From Tropicibacter naphthalenivorans (lineage in GTDB: Bacteria; Pseudomonadota; Alphaproteobacteria; Rhodobacterales; Rhodobacteraceae): a DNA stretch of 64,000 bases. Both the position numbers and the translations under genes were made by a program. The notes under the pieces were generated by a model. It had not been told where the DNA came from, made no database searches, and saw only the letters and a list, made by a program, of their open reading frames with translations. Shown in pieces: positions 47,438 to 57,336 of the stretch. Position 1 is the first letter of the stretch. The number at the start of each line of letters is the position of its first letter. Location: contig NZ_FWXX01000005.1 of the NCBI RefSeq assembly GCF_900176475.1, forward strand, positions 248,001-312,000. The letters are read 5' to 3'.

Positions 47438-48031
47438 CTAGTTTGCGCTCTCCCACACGTCAAAGTCCGCCGCGCATTTGCGGTGTAGCTTGGCAAGGGT
47501 TTCAGGTGTGAGTTCCAGATCTGTCTTGGGCGATTCGTTCGTGCGCGGTAGATCAACTTTGGTGCTCAAGCGCTCTTCAAGAAAATGAATCAAACAGTCC
47601 TGATTTTCGTACTTGAACAGGTGCGAAACAGACACGCCATTGGGGCGCGGCTCGATGAATTTCGCCTGCGAGCCAACATTGGCAAACGGCGGCCGATCGC
47701 CTGTCGCGTAGGCTTGGCAGAAATCATCGAACGTGATCCCCTTGGTCGAGGTCGGACGACCATCCAAAAAGGGTCGTTGCCGATAGCGATACCAAGAGCC
47801 TAGCCAATCGATGGGTTCGCGGATCACGGCAAGGATATCCATGTGCTCGGCCCCCATTTTCTCATACATGGGGCGGAAGAACCTGTTGTAGCGGTAAACC
47901 GGCGCGTGTTTCAGCTCTGGCGGGTCATTAACCACCATCGAGGCATGGGGGCCTAGCGCGCGCGCATACGCCGAAGTCCCCGTCTTTGGGACCGCCAGAA
48001 ACACCAACCTTTGCTTCCAAAACACCAGCAT
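47438..48031 (-). CDS. Sulfotransferase-family protein
   Basis: A 197-residue protein with the 5'-PSB loop of PAPS-dependent sulfotransferases near the N terminus (LVFLAVPKTGTSAYARAL) and the 3'-phosphate-binding VIREPIDWLGSWYRYR at about 89-103. It is short for the family and resembles bacterial carbohydrate-type sulfotransferase-like proteins. No signal peptide is seen. It is convergent with cckA and divergent from recA. Acceptor unknown. Confidence 0.8.
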   Translation of the reverse strand: MLVFWKQRLVFLAVPKTGTSAYARALGPHASMVVNDPPELKHAPVYRYNRFFRPMYEKMGAEHMDILAVIREPIDWLGSWYRYRQRPFLDGRPTSTKGITFDDFCQAYATGDRPPFANVGSQAKFIEPRPNGVSVSHLFKYENQDCLIHFLEERLSTKVDLPRTNESPKTDLELTPETLAKLHRKCAADFDVWESAN

Positions 48032-48137
48032 TCTTTAGGCTCCATAAATCTCAACCACTCTTTAACCATCCTGCGCCAAGCTTCGAAAGGAAAGATTTAA
48101 CTTGAAATGTTCTCACTTTGGTCTCATTAAATAATGT

Positions 48138-48152
48138 GAACAAGAGGTGAAC
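48138..48152 (+). promoter_or_regulatory. LexA (SOS) box upstream of recA
   Basis: GAACAAGAGGTGAAC is a perfect GAAC-N7-GAAC match to the alphaproteobacterial LexA consensus, 53 bp before the recA ATG. A degenerate second site (GTTCTCACTTTGGTC) lies at 48109-48123. Confidence 0.8.
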
Positions 48153-48205
48153 AAAAAAGCTTCGATTGCTGTGATTGGCAGCATGTGGAATAAGGACCCA
48201 AAGCA

Positions 48206-49279
48206 ATGGCAACGGCAGATCTCCTTTCGATGGACAATAAGCGTAACGCGGACAAACAAAAGGCGCTGGACAGCGCTTTGGCTCAGATCGAACGCCAGTT
48301 CGGTAAAGGGTCGATCATGAAACTCGGTGGCGACAACGCCATGCGGGATATCGAGGCGACGTCGACCGGCTCGCTGGGGCTCGACATCGCTCTGGGCATC
48401 GGCGGTTTGCCCAAAGGGCGGATCATTGAAATTTACGGGCCGGAATCGTCGGGCAAGACCACGCTGACCCTGCATGTGGTTGCCGAAGAACAGAAAAAAG
48501 GCGGCGTTTGTGCCTTTGTCGACGCGGAACACGCGTTGGATCCCGGCTATGCGAAAAAGCTTGGCGTCGATCTGGATGAATTGCTGATCTCGCAGCCCGA
48601 CACAGGCGAACAGGCGTTGGAGATTACCGATACGCTGGTGCGGTCCGGGGCTGTTAACCTTGTGGTGGTCGACTCGGTTGCGGCGCTGACGCCGAAATCC
48701 GAACTCGAAGGGGACATGGGCGATTCCAACGTTGGCGTCCAAGCGCGCCTGATGTCTCAGGCCATGCGCAAGCTGACGGGGTCGATCAGCCGGTCCAACT
48801 GTATGGTTATCTTTATTAACCAAATCCGGATGAAAATCGGCGTGATGTTCGGCTCTCCGGAAACCACGACGGGCGGCAACGCGCTGAAATTCTATAGCTC
48901 GGTGCGCTTGGACATTCGCCGGATTGGCGCGATCAAGGACCGCGACGAAGTCGTTGGCAACCAGACGCGCGTCAAGGTCGTCAAGAACAAGGTGGCGCCG
49001 CCCTTCAAGCAGGTGGAATTCGACATCATGTATGGCGAAGGCATCTCGAAAATGGGCGAACTGCTGGACCTGGGGGTCAAAGCGGGCGTCGTGGATAAAT
49101 CCGGTGCATGGTATTCCTACGGGGATGAGCGGATCGGGCAGGGGCGTGAGAACGCCAAGACGTACCTGCGCGAAAATACCCGCGTTGCCCTTGATATCGA
49201 AGATAAAATTCGTGCCGCGCACGGGCTTGAGTTCGACATGCCCAAAGACGATCCCGATCTTGTGGATGACGATGATTGA
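48206..49279 (+). CDS. recA: Recombinase RecA
   Basis: A 357-residue recombinase that forms filaments on single-stranded DNA, exchanges strands and triggers LexA cleavage. Walker [15 protein letters not shown] (about 72-85), Walker [11 protein letters not shown], loop L2 region [22 protein letters not shown], and an acidic C-terminal tail ending VDDDD. Controlled by a LexA box. A strong terminator follows. Confidence 0.98.
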   Translation: MATADLLSMDNKRNADKQKALDSALAQIERQFGKGSIMKLGGDNAMRDIEATSTGSLGLDIALGIGGLPKGRIIEIYGPESSGKTTLTLHVVAEEQKKGGVCAFVDAEHALDPGYAKKLGVDLDELLISQPDTGEQALEITDTLVRSGAVNLVVVDSVAALTPKSELEGDMGDSNVGVQARLMSQAMRKLTGSISRSNCMVIFINQIRMKIGVMFGSPETTTGGNALKFYSSVRLDIRRIGAIKDRDEVVGNQTRVKVVKNKVAPPFKQVEFDIMYGEGISKMGELLDLGVKAGVVDKSGAWYSYGDERIGQGRENAKTYLRENTRVALDIEDKIRAAHGLEFDMPKDDPDLVDDDD

Positions 49280-49303
49280 TCTCGGCTCAAGCTGAAAATA
49301 CCA

Positions 49304-49332
49304 AGAGCGTCCCGGTTGGGGCGCTCTTTTTC
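49304..49332 (+). terminator. Terminator after recA
   Basis: AGAGCGTCCC and GGGGCGCTCT pair (one internal mismatch) and are followed by TTTTTC. Confidence 0.85.
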
Positions 49333-49432
49333 ATTCCAAGAGGGGCTGCAAAGCCGGGCAGGCATGGACAGCGCGCCGGGCTAGCGGTACACCTGCGCGG
49401 GACTGAATTCGCCCGCAAAGAGGCCCTGACCA

Positions 49433-52105
49433 ATGGCTAGCCTGAACGACATCCGTTCCACCTTTTTGAACTACTTTGAAAAGCAGGGGCACCAGATTGT
49501 GCCCTCGTCTCCGCTTGTTCCGCGCAACGATCCGACGTTGATGTTCGTTAACTCGGGGATGGTGCAGTTCAAGAACCTGTTTACCGGTGTTGAACGCCGC
49601 GACTACCAGCGCGCGACCACGGCGCAGAAATGTGTGCGCGCCGGTGGCAAACACAACGATCTGGACAACGTGGGATACACCGCGCGTCACCATACGTTCT
49701 TTGAAATGCTGGGGAACTTTTCCTTTGGCGATTACTTCAAAAATGAAGCCATTCCCTTTGCGTGGGAGCTGGTGACCAAAGAGTTCGGCATTGATCCTAA
49801 ACGCCTGCTGACCACCGTTTACCATACGGACGACGAAGCCTTTGAAATCTGGAAAAAGGTTGGCGTGCCCGAGGATCGGATCATTCGCATCGATACGTCG
49901 GACAACTTCTGGCAGATGGGGCCGACCGGTCCGTGTGGGCCGTGCACCGAGATTTTCTACGATCACGGCGATCACATCTGGGGCGGCCCTCCTGGATCGG
50001 CGGATGAGGACGGTGACCGCTTTATCGAAATTTGGAACGTCGTTTTCATGCAGAACGAGCAGTTCGAAGATGGCTCGATGAAGGCTTTGGACATGCAGAG
50101 CATCGACACCGGCATGGGGCTGGAGCGGATCGGCGCGCTGCTGCAAGGCAGCCACGACAACTATGACACCGACACCATGCGCGCGCTGATCGAAGCTTCG
50201 GCGCACGCCAGTTCGGCGGACCCGGATGGTCCCGGCAAGATGCACCACCGGGTGATTGCCGACCACCTGCGGTCGACCTCGTTCCTGATTGCCGATGGGG
50301 TGATGCCGTCCAACGACGGGCGCGGTTACGTGCTGCGCCGGATCATGCGCCGCGCCATGCGTCACGCGCATTTGTTGGGCGCGCAAGATCCGATGATGCA
50401 CAAGCTGGTCCCGGCCTTGGTGCGTCAGATGGGCGGTGCTTACCCAGAGTTGCAGCGCGGTCAGGCGATGATCGAAGAGACGCTTCTGCTGGAAGAAACC
50501 CGTTTTAAACAGACACTTGACCGGGGGCTCAAGCTGCTTGACGACGAATTGGCGGACCTGCCCGAGGATGCTCCGCTGCCCGGTGAGGCGGCGTTCAAGC
50601 TGTACGACACCTACGGGTTCCCGCTCGATTTGACGCAGGATGCCTTGCGTGAAAAGGGGCGGTTTGTCGACACCGATGGCTTTGACGCGGCGATGGCCGA
50701 GCAAAAAGCCAAGGCGCGCGCGGCTTGGTCCGGATCGGGCGAAGCGGCGGATGCCACGGTCTGGTTCGACATCGCGGAAAAGCACGGCGCGACGGATTTC
50801 CTTGGGTACGACACCGAAGAGGCCGAAGGGCAGATCCTCGCGATCGTCAAGGATGGCGCCGAGCTGACCGAGCTGAAACCCGGCGAGACCGGGATGATCG
50901 TCCTGAACCAAACGCCGTTTTACGGCGAGTCTGGTGGCCAAGTTGGCGACACCGGTTGGGCGCGTCGGCTTGAGAACGAGGACGAAGGCGCAACCGTCAC
51001 CAACACCCAGAAAATGGGTGGCGGCAAGGTGTTTGCCCATCAAGTCACCGTCGACAAAGGCACGCTAAAGGTCGGCGACGCCATTTCCCTTGAGGTTGAT
51101 CACAAGCGCCGTTCGGCGATTCGGGCCAACCACTCGGCGACGCACTTGCTGCACGAGGCGCTGCGCGAAGCGCTTGGGGATCACGTGGCGCAGCGTGGCT
51201 CGCTGAACGCACCCGATCGTCTGCGGTTCGACTTCAGCCATGCCAAGGCGTTGACGCTGGATGAAATCCGCCAGGTGGAAACCGAAGTTAACGAGCACAT
51301 TCGTCAGAATACGGCCGTTAACACTCGGATCATGACTCCTGACGACGCGCGTGCGCTCGGCGCTCAGGCGCTGTTTGGTGAAAAGTATGGTGACGAGGTG
51401 CGCGTGGTTTCCATGGGGACAAAAATCGGGTCCGGAAAAGGGAATGATGGTCAGACCTATTCTCTGGAACTGTGCGGCGGCACGCATGTGGCGAACACTG
51501 GCGACATTGGCGCTTTTGTTCTGCTTGGCGATAGCGCCTCTAGCGCGGGGGTCCGGCGGATCGAAGCGTTGACCGGGCCGGGTGCCGATGCCTATCTGCG
51601 CGCGCAGCGCGAGGTGCTGGACGCAGTTCTGAGCGAGCTGAAAACCACGCCGGATCAACTGGTTGCACGGATCAAAGGCGAGATGTCGAAGGTCAAGGAG
51701 TTGACCAATGAGGTCGCAACCCTGCGTCGTGAATTGGCCATGTCCGGCGGGGCTGGCAACGGCGCGGGCGGTGAAACGCGCGAAGTGAACGGCGTGAAAT
51801 TCGTGGCTCAGGTCCTGTCGGGTGTGACCGGAAAAGACCTGCCGCCGCTGATTGACGAGCACAAATCGCGCATCGGCTCTGGTGCTGTTCTGCTGATTGC
51901 TGATGGCGACAAAGTTGCCGTGGCGGCGGGTGTGACCGACGACCTCAAGGGCTCTTTGAGCGCGGTGGATTTGGTTAAGGCAGCCGTGGCAGCCATGGGC
52001 GGCAAGGGCGGCGGCGGCCGTCCTGACATGGCCCAGGGTGGTGCCAAGGATGCGTCGAACGCCGATGAGGCCATCAAGGCCGCTGAAGCCGTTATTGGAG
52101 GTTAA
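49433..52105 (+). CDS. alaS: Alanyl-tRNA synthetase
   Basis: An 890-residue class II synthetase. N-terminal aminoacylation domain ([38 protein letters not shown]), the editing domain with [12 protein letters not shown] and [14 protein letters not shown] zinc ligands, and a C-terminal oligomerisation region with a Gly-rich [14 protein letters not shown] end. Full length. DUF1330 begins three bases after its stop. Confidence 0.98.
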   Translation: MASLNDIRSTFLNYFEKQGHQIVPSSPLVPRNDPTLMFVNSGMVQFKNLFTGVERRDYQRATTAQKCVRAGGKHNDLDNVGYTARHHTFFEMLGNFSFGDYFKNEAIPFAWELVTKEFGIDPKRLLTTVYHTDDEAFEIWKKVGVPEDRIIRIDTSDNFWQMGPTGPCGPCTEIFYDHGDHIWGGPPGSADEDGDRFIEIWNVVFMQNEQFEDGSMKALDMQSIDTGMGLERIGALLQGSHDNYDTDTMRALIEASAHASSADPDGPGKMHHRVIADHLRSTSFLIADGVMPSNDGRGYVLRRIMRRAMRHAHLLGAQDPMMHKLVPALVRQMGGAYPELQRGQAMIEETLLLEETRFKQTLDRGLKLLDDELADLPEDAPLPGEAAFKLYDTYGFPLDLTQDALREKGRFVDTDGFDAAMAEQKAKARAAWSGSGEAADATVWFDIAEKHGATDFLGYDTEEAEGQILAIVKDGAELTELKPGETGMIVLNQTPFYGESGGQVGDTGWARRLENEDEGATVTNTQKMGGGKVFAHQVTVDKGTLKVGDAISLEVDHKRRSAIRANHSATHLLHEALREALGDHVAQRGSLNAPDRLRFDFSHAKALTLDEIRQVETEVNEHIRQNTAVNTRIMTPDDARALGAQALFGEKYGDEVRVVSMGTKIGSGKGNDGQTYSLELCGGTHVANTGDIGAFVLLGDSASSAGVRRIEALTGPGADAYLRAQREVLDAVLSELKTTPDQLVARIKGEMSKVKELTNEVATLRRELAMSGGAGNGAGGETREVNGVKFVAQVLSGVTGKDLPPLIDEHKSRIGSGAVLLIADGDKVAVAAGVTDDLKGSLSAVDLVKAAVAAMGGKGGGGRPDMAQGGAKDASNADEAIKAAEAVIGG

Positions 52106-52108
52106 CCA

Positions 52109-52396
52109 ATGGCTGCGCTCTGGATTGCCCATGTGACCGTCACCGACGAAGAAGCTTATGGCAAGTACGCGGCGCTCGCGGGGCCGGCGATTGCAGCACA
52201 CGGCGGGCATTTTATCGCGCGCGCCGCGCGATACGTGCAACTGGAGGGAAAAGAGCGCCCGCGCAACGTGGTGGCGCGCTTTCCTTCCGTCGAGGCGGCG
52301 GTTGAGTGCTATCACTCGGATGCCTACCAAGAGGCGCTGAGCCATGCGCGAGGTGCTTCGGAGCGTGAGCTGATGGTGGTTGAAATCACTGAATAA
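52109..52396 (+). CDS. DUF1330 domain protein
   Basis: A 95-residue dimeric alpha/beta-barrel-type (ferredoxin-like) protein. Family features: ALWIAHVTVTDEEAYGKYA, GHFIARAARYVQLEGKERP and FPSVEAAVECYHSDAYQEAL. Its ribosome-binding site GGAGG lies inside the end of alaS, so the two are co-transcribed. Biochemical function unknown. A GC-rich inverted repeat (AATGGGGCA / TGCCCCATT, 52400-52433) follows its stop without a T run. Confidence 0.87.
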   Translation: MAALWIAHVTVTDEEAYGKYAALAGPAIAAHGGHFIARAARYVQLEGKERPRNVVARFPSVEAAVECYHSDAYQEALSHARGASERELMVVEITE

Positions 52397-53033
52397 ACCA
52401 ATGGGGCAGGGGGCGGTCGCCTTTTGCCCCATTCCGCCAGGTTCGCGGCGGGTTTGGGCAACTGGCTCTGGCCAAGCCGGGGCGGAGTTGCTAGAGGTTA
52501 ACGAAGGCAGCGTCTGTTAACCCGTTGCTCGGATATTTGCCGTGTTTGAGGTGGGTATCTGGTCCTCAGTTTCGATAGGTGGGCGAGATTACGGCCCGTT
52601 AACCTATCCTGTGGTAAGTTTACTTAATTTTCGGTGCGGTTTTTGGCCGATGTTCGGTCAGACATAGAATGCGCGCTTGGCTTGATCGGCATGTTTTCGC
52701 CCGGTCATCGGTGCCGTTCGGCGTCGCTGTGCTTGCCCGGTGAAAACCGTTTCGAGCTGTGACTGATTCGTGGCAATTTCGCCCGATCTGTTTCCAAAGT
52801 GGTGTATAATTTTCGATACCAAGAATTGTTTCCGCATAGGAAATATCCACAACCCCTAGTTTGGGGCCAAAGGCATTGAAAACTATGGCAGGACAGGCAC
52901 AGATTCCCGGTTTTCGGACCTAAATCGGGGTCAAAGGATGCTTTTGCCTATCAAAGTCAGGAATTCCTGTCGCGCGCTCCCGAAAATCTTGGCTAAGGTT
53001 AGGTACCTTCAATTTTTTCTTGGGAGAAAGATC
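52397..53033 (+). other. Long intergenic region (637 bp)
   Basis: This is the longest stretch without a convincing gene. It is less GC-rich than its neighbours. It opens with the inverted repeat after DUF1330, contains TTAA-type half-sites at 52499-52502 and 52517-52522, one CtrA-like box ATTA-CGGCCCG-TTAACC (52588-52604), a perfect palindrome CAGGAATTCCTG (52958-52969), and the leader of the small secreted protein. A 76-codon minus-strand frame (52620-52850) has no ribosome-binding site or family likeness. An unannotated small RNA is possible but not supported by a clear promoter-terminator pair. Confidence 0.6.
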
Positions 53034-53303
53034 ATGAAAAAAGTTCTTGCTGGCGCAATTCTTGCTGCAACGACCCTGGCCGCCCCCGCCTTTGCGTGGG
53101 AAGGCAAAGTCGTCGCGTGCTATGACAAAGTGTGGGTGCCTGCCAAATACGCCTACACCAAAGAGTTGATCATGGCGTCCCACACCGAGTGGGAGTGGCA
53201 GGACGGCCAGATGGTTAAGGTCTGGTACCCCGCCGTTTACAAAGAGAACAAAAAGATGAAGTCGCCGGGCCATTACATCGCCCGTCCGGCCGCCTGCAAA
53301 TAA
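53034..53303 (+). CDS. Small secreted/periplasmic protein of unknown function
   Basis: An 89-residue precursor. A clear Sec signal peptide MKKVLAGAILAATTLAAPAFA ends at about residue 21. The mature part of 68 residues is rich in Trp, Tyr and Lys (WEGKVVACYDKVWVPAKYAY, WQDGQMVKVWYPAVYKE) and has two cysteines (one near each end) that could form a disulfide. GGGAG lies before ATG 53034. I do not recognise the family. Stand-alone gene with its own long upstream region and a strong terminator, suggesting an abundant product. Confidence 0.8.
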   Translation: MKKVLAGAILAATTLAAPAFAWEGKVVACYDKVWVPAKYAYTKELIMASHTEWEWQDGQMVKVWYPAVYKENKKMKSPGHYIARPAACK

Positions 53304-53343
53304 GCCGCGGCTCCGCTGACACGACAGCGGGCTTTCATTGACG

Positions 53344-53375
53344 AAAGGCGCGAGGACTGCCACCTCGCGCCTTTT
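53344..53375 (+). terminator. Terminator after the small secreted protein
   Basis: AAAGGCGCGAG and CTCGCGCCTTT form an eleven-pair stem followed by TTTTGG. Confidence 0.9.
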
Positions 53376-53423
53376 TGGTATCCGGCGCATTGGCCCCACT
53401 TGAGGAAACAAAGCCAAACGCAA

Positions 53424-53452
53424 AACGCCCCGGCGGTTCGGGCCGGGGCGTT
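53424..53452 (-). terminator. Terminator downstream of typA
   Basis: AACGCCCCGGC and GCCGGGGCGTT pair; on the minus strand the stem is followed by TTTTGCGTTT. Lies 20 bp after the typA stop. Confidence 0.8.
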
Positions 53453-53472
53453 CAATCTTATTAAAAAGTGGT

Positions 53473-55287
53473 TTAGGCGCGAGAGGCGCGCTTACGCTCG
53501 TGCGGGTCCAGGTGGCGCTTGCGCAGACGGATCGCGTTCGGCGTCACTTCGACCAGCTCGTCGTCGTTGATGTAGGCGATGGCCTCTTCCAGCGACAGGG
53601 TGATCGGCGTGGTCAGGCGGACCGCTTCGTCCGAGCCAGAGGCGCGCACGTTGGTCAGTTTCTTACCCTTCAGCGGGTTCACCTCGAGATCGTTGTCGCG
53701 CGAATGCTCGCCGATGATCATGCCTTGGTAGACAGGCGCCTGCGCGCCGATCATCATCTTGCCGCGCTCTTCGAGGTTCCACAGCGCATAGGCCACGGCC
53801 TCGCCGTTTTCCATCGAGATCAGAACACCTTGGCGGCGACCGGGGATGTCGCCCTTGTGCGGGGTCCAGCCGTGGAACACGCGGTTCAGCACGCCGGTGC
53901 CGCGCGTGTCGGTGAGGAATTCACCGTGGTAGCCGATCAGGCCACGCGACGGCACATGCGCGATGATGCGGGTCTTGCCGGCGCCAGCGGGGCGCATTTC
54001 CACCAGCTCACCCTTGCGCGGGCCGGTCAGCTTTTCGATCACCGCGCCGGTGTATTCGTCATCCACGTCGATGGTGGCCTCTTCGACCGGCTCCATCTTG
54101 ACGCCGTCCTCGTCGCGCATGATCACCTGCGGGCGCGAGATCGACAGCTCAAAGCCCTCGCGGCGCATGTTTTCGATCAGAACGCCCATCTGGAGTTCGC
54201 CGCGGCCCGACACCTCAAAGGCTTCGCCGCCGGGGGTGTCCGCGATGCGGATCGCCACGTTGGTTTCGGCCTCTTTGTACAGGCGCTCGCGGATGACGCG
54301 CGACTGTACTTTCTTGCCGTCACGGCCGGCCAGCGGCGAGTCGTTGATGCCAAAGGTCACGGTGATGGTGGGCGGGTCGATGGGCTGCGCTTCGAGCGGT
54401 TCTTCGACGGCCAGCGCGCACAGCGTATCGGCCACGGTGGTCTTGGTCATGCCCGCGATGGACACAATGTCCCCGGCAAACGCCTCGTCGATGTCCTGCA
54501 TTTGCAGACCGCGGAAGGCCTGGATCTTGGTCACGCGGAACTGTTCGATCTTTTGACCGATGCGCGAAATCGACTGGATCGTCTGGCCAACCTTGACGTG
54601 GCCGGATTCGACACGGCCGGTCAGCAGGCGGCCCACAAACGGGTCGGCGCCCAGGGTCACGGCCAGCATACGGAAGTCATCCTCGACCTTCTTGACCTGC
54701 TTGGGCGCGGGCACGTGGTTCACGATCAGGTTGAACAGCGCATCAAGGTTCTTGCGGTCGCCATCCAGCTCGGCGTCACACCAGCCAGAGCGGCCAGAGG
54801 CGTAGAGATGTGGGAAGTCCAGCTGGTCTTCATCGGCGTCCAGCGCCGAGAACAGGTCAAACACTTCGTCCAGCGCGCGATCGGGTTCGGCGTCGGGCTT
54901 GTCGACCTTGTTGAGCACCACGATGGGGCGCAGACCCAAGGCCAGCGCCTTGGAGGTCACGAACTTGGTCTGGGGCATCGGGCCTTCGGCGGCGTCCACC
55001 AGCAGCACAACACCGTCCACCATGGACAGGATGCGTTCCACCTCGGCGCCGAAATCGGCGTGGCCGGGGGTGTCAACGATGTTGATCCGCGTGCCTTTCC
55101 ACTCGACCGAGGTCGCCTTGGCGAGAATGGTGATCCCACGCTCGCGTTCCAGATCGTTGCTATCCATGGCGCGTTCGGCCACGGCTTGGTTGGCGCGGAA
55201 GGCACCGGATTGTTTCAGCAGCTCATCGACCAGCGTGGTTTTGCCGTGGTCAACGTGGGCGATGATCGCGACGTTGCGCAATTCCAT
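53473..55287 (-). CDS. typA: Ribosome-associated GTPase TypA/BipA
   Basis: A 604-residue translational GTPase used under stress and in ribosome assembly. G1 [10 protein letters not shown] at the start, G2 RGITILAK, G3 [10 protein letters not shown]4 [11 protein letters not shown]-like domains III and V and the BipA-specific C-terminal domain ([37 protein letters not shown]) are present. ATG 55287 begins at [15 protein letters not shown], the family start; the frame stays open 62 codons upstream but this stretch has no family likeness. Confidence 0.97.
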   Translation of the reverse strand: MELRNVAIIAHVDHGKTTLVDELLKQSGAFRANQAVAERAMDSNDLERERGITILAKATSVEWKGTRINIVDTPGHADFGAEVERILSMVDGVVLLVDAAEGPMPQTKFVTSKALALGLRPIVVLNKVDKPDAEPDRALDEVFDLFSALDADEDQLDFPHLYASGRSGWCDAELDGDRKNLDALFNLIVNHVPAPKQVKKVEDDFRMLAVTLGADPFVGRLLTGRVESGHVKVGQTIQSISRIGQKIEQFRVTKIQAFRGLQMQDIDEAFAGDIVSIAGMTKTTVADTLCALAVEEPLEAQPIDPPTITVTFGINDSPLAGRDGKKVQSRVIRERLYKEAETNVAIRIADTPGGEAFEVSGRGELQMGVLIENMRREGFELSISRPQVIMRDEDGVKMEPVEEATIDVDDEYTGAVIEKLTGPRKGELVEMRPAGAGKTRIIAHVPSRGLIGYHGEFLTDTRGTGVLNRVFHGWTPHKGDIPGRRQGVLISMENGEAVAYALWNLEERGKMMIGAQAPVYQGMIIGEHSRDNDLEVNPLKGKKLTNVRASGSDEAVRLTTPITLSLEEAIAYINDDELVEVTPNAIRLRKRHLDPHERKRASRA

Positions 55288-55615
55288 GAGAAAAGACCCT
55301 TTGATTTCGGAGTTGCCACGGCCCCTAGCCGGGTCTGAGTGAAAAGGCCAGTGCAAAAGGGACGCAGTGGGGCGTTGCATGGCGGGAACAGTGGGGGAAT
55401 TTCGCCGCGCGCCCCGGAACCGGCGGCATTCAGCGCAGCGGGCAGGGGCGTGTCGGCGGGCTTTGGCTGGCAACTCACGAAGTCGAGAAACCCACGTGAA
55501 AACAAGCGTTTGTGATGTGGAACTTTGGGCCTTAGCGCTTAGTTAACCGAGTGTCACAAGGGCGGCCAGACAGGGCGTCCTTTCGAGAAATTCGGATAGA
55601 AAAAGGATATCTGAC
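55288..55615 (+). other. Divergent intergenic region, typA / outer-membrane protein (328 bp)
   Basis: Holds the promoters of both genes. An open frame continues from typA but is arginine- and proline-rich and non-homologous, so I treat it as non-coding. A CtrA-like box is at 55532-55548. No other structure is clear. Confidence 0.6.
55532..55548 (+). promoter_or_regulatory. CtrA-like box upstream of the outer-membrane protein gene
   Basis: TTAG-CGCTTAG-TTAACC fits TTAA-N7-TTAACC with one mismatch, 68 bp before the ATG at 55616. Confidence 0.45.
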
Positions 55616-56185
55616 ATGAAACGTTTTGTTCTTGCCGCTGCCGCCGCTTTGACCGCCACGGGCGCTTATGCGGGCGATCTGTCGCCGGCCCAGCCCGAAG
55701 CACCGGTGGTCGTCGCAACCCCGGCGCCGGTCAGCTTTGGCGGCGATTGGACGGGCGCCTACGGCGGTCTGAGCTACGGCAACCTGTCCGCGCAAAGCGC
55801 CGGTGCGTCGGACAATGACTACGCCTTTGGCGGCCACGTCGGTTACGACTATGACTTTGGCGATTGGGTCGTGGGCGGTGAATACGAATACCAGGATGGC
55901 GGCGATGTGAACATTGCGGGTGTCGATGTGGACAACGTCCAGCGTCTGAAGCTGCGCGGCGGCTATGACCTTGGTCAGGCGCTGATCTACGGCACCGTGG
56001 GTGCGGCGCGCATCGACACCAGCATTGGCGATGATACCGGCGCGGTCGGCGGCGTGGGTCTGGAGTACAAGGTGACCGACAACTTCACCATCGGCGGCGA
56101 AGTGCTGGCCCATGACTTCAACGATCTAGGCGGCGCGGATGCCGAGGCGCAGACCTTTAACATGCGCGCGTCTTTCCGCTTCTAA
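55616..56185 (+). CDS. Outer-membrane beta-barrel protein
   Basis: A 189-residue protein with a Sec signal peptide (MKRFVLAAAAALTATGAYA) and a small beta-barrel of the Omp25/porin-like type: alternating strands such as FGGHVGYDYDFGDWVVGGEYEY and LKLRGGYDLGQALIYGTVG, and a terminal strand ending MRASFRF, with the C-terminal Phe required for barrel assembly. Probably eight strands. Role may be structural; no transport function can be read. Terminator follows. Confidence 0.88.
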   Translation: MKRFVLAAAAALTATGAYAGDLSPAQPEAPVVVATPAPVSFGGDWTGAYGGLSYGNLSAQSAGASDNDYAFGGHVGYDYDFGDWVVGGEYEYQDGGDVNIAGVDVDNVQRLKLRGGYDLGQALIYGTVGAARIDTSIGDDTGAVGGVGLEYKVTDNFTIGGEVLAHDFNDLGGADAEAQTFNMRASFRF

Positions 56186-56204
56186 GGTCTTGTAATTATT
56201 GTGA

Positions 56205-56234
56205 AGGCGCGTCCCGTTTGGGGCGCGCTTTTGC
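56205..56234 (+). terminator. Terminator after the outer-membrane protein gene
   Basis: GGCGCGTCCC and GGGGCGCGC pair with a GTTT loop and are followed by TTTTGCGTTT. Confidence 0.75.
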
Positions 56235-56242
56235 GTTTGCCG

Positions 56243-56572
56243 TTAGTGCGGCGTGCTGTTGGAAAACAGGTGGATCACCAAGATCCCCGCTAGGATCAGG
56301 CCGATCCCGATGACCGCCGGCAGGTCCAGCTTTTGCCCAAAGACCACCAGCCCGATCAGCGCGATCAAGACGATGCCCGCGCCGGACCACAGCGCATAGG
56401 CCAGCCCCACGGGAAAGACCTTGAGCGCGTGCCCCAGCAGGTAGAACGCCAGCCCGTAGGCGATGACCACGATCAGCGACGGCAGCGGCCGGGTAAAGGC
56501 AGCGCTGGCCTGAAGCGCGGTTGTCCCGATGGTCTCGGCCAGGACGGCCAGCGCGAGGGTGAGATAGGGCAT
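56243..56572 (-). CDS. Small multidrug resistance (SMR) family efflux protein
   Basis: A 109-residue, four-helix inner-membrane protein. The essential membrane Glu is residue 13 in LAVLAETIGTTALQAS, and helix 3 carries PVGLAYALWSGAGIVLIALIG, the EmrE/Qac-type signature rather than the guanidinium-exporter (SugE/Gdx) type. Such proteins exchange cationic drugs or metabolites for protons as antiparallel dimers. Single gene, convergent with the outer-membrane protein gene. Confidence 0.92.
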   Translation of the reverse strand: MPYLTLALAVLAETIGTTALQASAAFTRPLPSLIVVIAYGLAFYLLGHALKVFPVGLAYALWSGAGIVLIALIGLVVFGQKLDLPAVIGIGLILAGILVIHLFSNSTPH

Positions 56573-56647
56573 CGTGTCCTCAAGGTTCTGAAAGCGCGGG
56601 GTAAATCGCGGCTTGGCGCGGGGCTTGCGGATTTAAGTATGCGCAAT

Positions 56648-56663
56648 TTTATGGGTACTTAAC
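56648..56663 (+). promoter_or_regulatory. CtrA-like box upstream of the Cache-protein/MCP genes
   Basis: TTTA-TGGGTAC-TTAAC fits TTAA-N7-TTAAC with one mismatch, 59 bp before the ATG at 56722. Confidence 0.45.
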
Positions 56664-56721
56664 AGTCTAGTAGGGGCTCAGGCCCTAAGAATCCGGGGAT
56701 TTTATTCCTTGGAGGATTCTC

Positions 56722-57294
56722 ATGAAACGCGCACTCGTGCTGTCGACCTTTCTTTCCACCCTGGCCGGCATTGCCCAGGCGGCGGAACCCGCTGAGGCGA
56801 TGCAACAATTCCTGATCGATCATGTGGCAGGCTGGGCGCATGCACCGGTGGTTGTCGCCGCCGTACAGGCCCGCAACGCAGAGACCCAAGGGTATGACGC
56901 GGCGCGCATTGATGAACTGGACCAGATGTGGCGCGCCGAAGTCGGCAGTGCAAATGCCCCGACCATCGACCCTGTGCTGTTCAGCGAAGCCTCTGATTTC
57001 CTGCGCGCGCAGGTGAATGACATGGGCGGCGCGGTGACCGAGATTTTTGTCATGGATGCCGTGGGCCTGAACGTGGCGTCTTCGGACACCACGTCGGATT
57101 ACTGGCAAGGCGATGAGGCCAAGTGGCAGCAAACCTATTCGGTTGGCGCCGGGGCGCATCACTTCTCCGAGATCGAATTCGATGAATCGAGCCAAACGTA
57201 TCAGGCACAGATTTCCTACACGATCACCGATCCCGCCACGGGCGCGCCGATCGGCGCGATCACGGTTGGGGTGAACGCTGAATCCCTGATGTAA
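56722..57294 (+). CDS. Periplasmic Cache/PDC-like sensor domain protein
   Basis: A 190-residue exported protein: signal peptide MKRALVLSTFLSTLAGIAQA, then a single PDC/Cache-like fold recognised from the sequence pattern GGAVTEIFVMDAVGLNVASS, TSDYWQGDEAKWQQTY and YQAQISYTITDPATGAPIGAI. It has no membrane anchor or signalling domain. The MCP gene starts 42 bp downstream on the same strand, so it may present a ligand to that receptor; this is inference from position. GGAGG precedes the ATG. Confidence 0.8.
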   Translation: MKRALVLSTFLSTLAGIAQAAEPAEAMQQFLIDHVAGWAHAPVVVAAVQARNAETQGYDAARIDELDQMWRAEVGSANAPTIDPVLFSEASDFLRAQVNDMGGAVTEIFVMDAVGLNVASSDTTSDYWQGDEAKWQQTYSVGAGAHHFSEIEFDESSQTYQAQISYTITDPATGAPIGAITVGVNAESLM

Positions 57295-57336
57295 ATCGGG
57301 GAACAGACGTAAAGAGTCGCAAGAATAGGGGCATTG

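Noticed and set aside
52620-52852. Short minus-strand frames in the long intergenic gap
   Set aside because: No ribosome-binding site, no hydrophobic or family pattern, and base composition unlike the neighbouring genes.
53034-53303. Reading the small Trp/Tyr-rich secreted protein as a bacteriocin or toxin
   Set aside because: There is no immunity or export gene beside it and no toxin-family likeness; the name secreted protein of unknown function is all that can be supported.
55288-55473. N-terminal extension of typA
   Set aside because: The frame is open but the 62 residues are unlike any TypA; the family start MELRNVAI at 55287 is clear.
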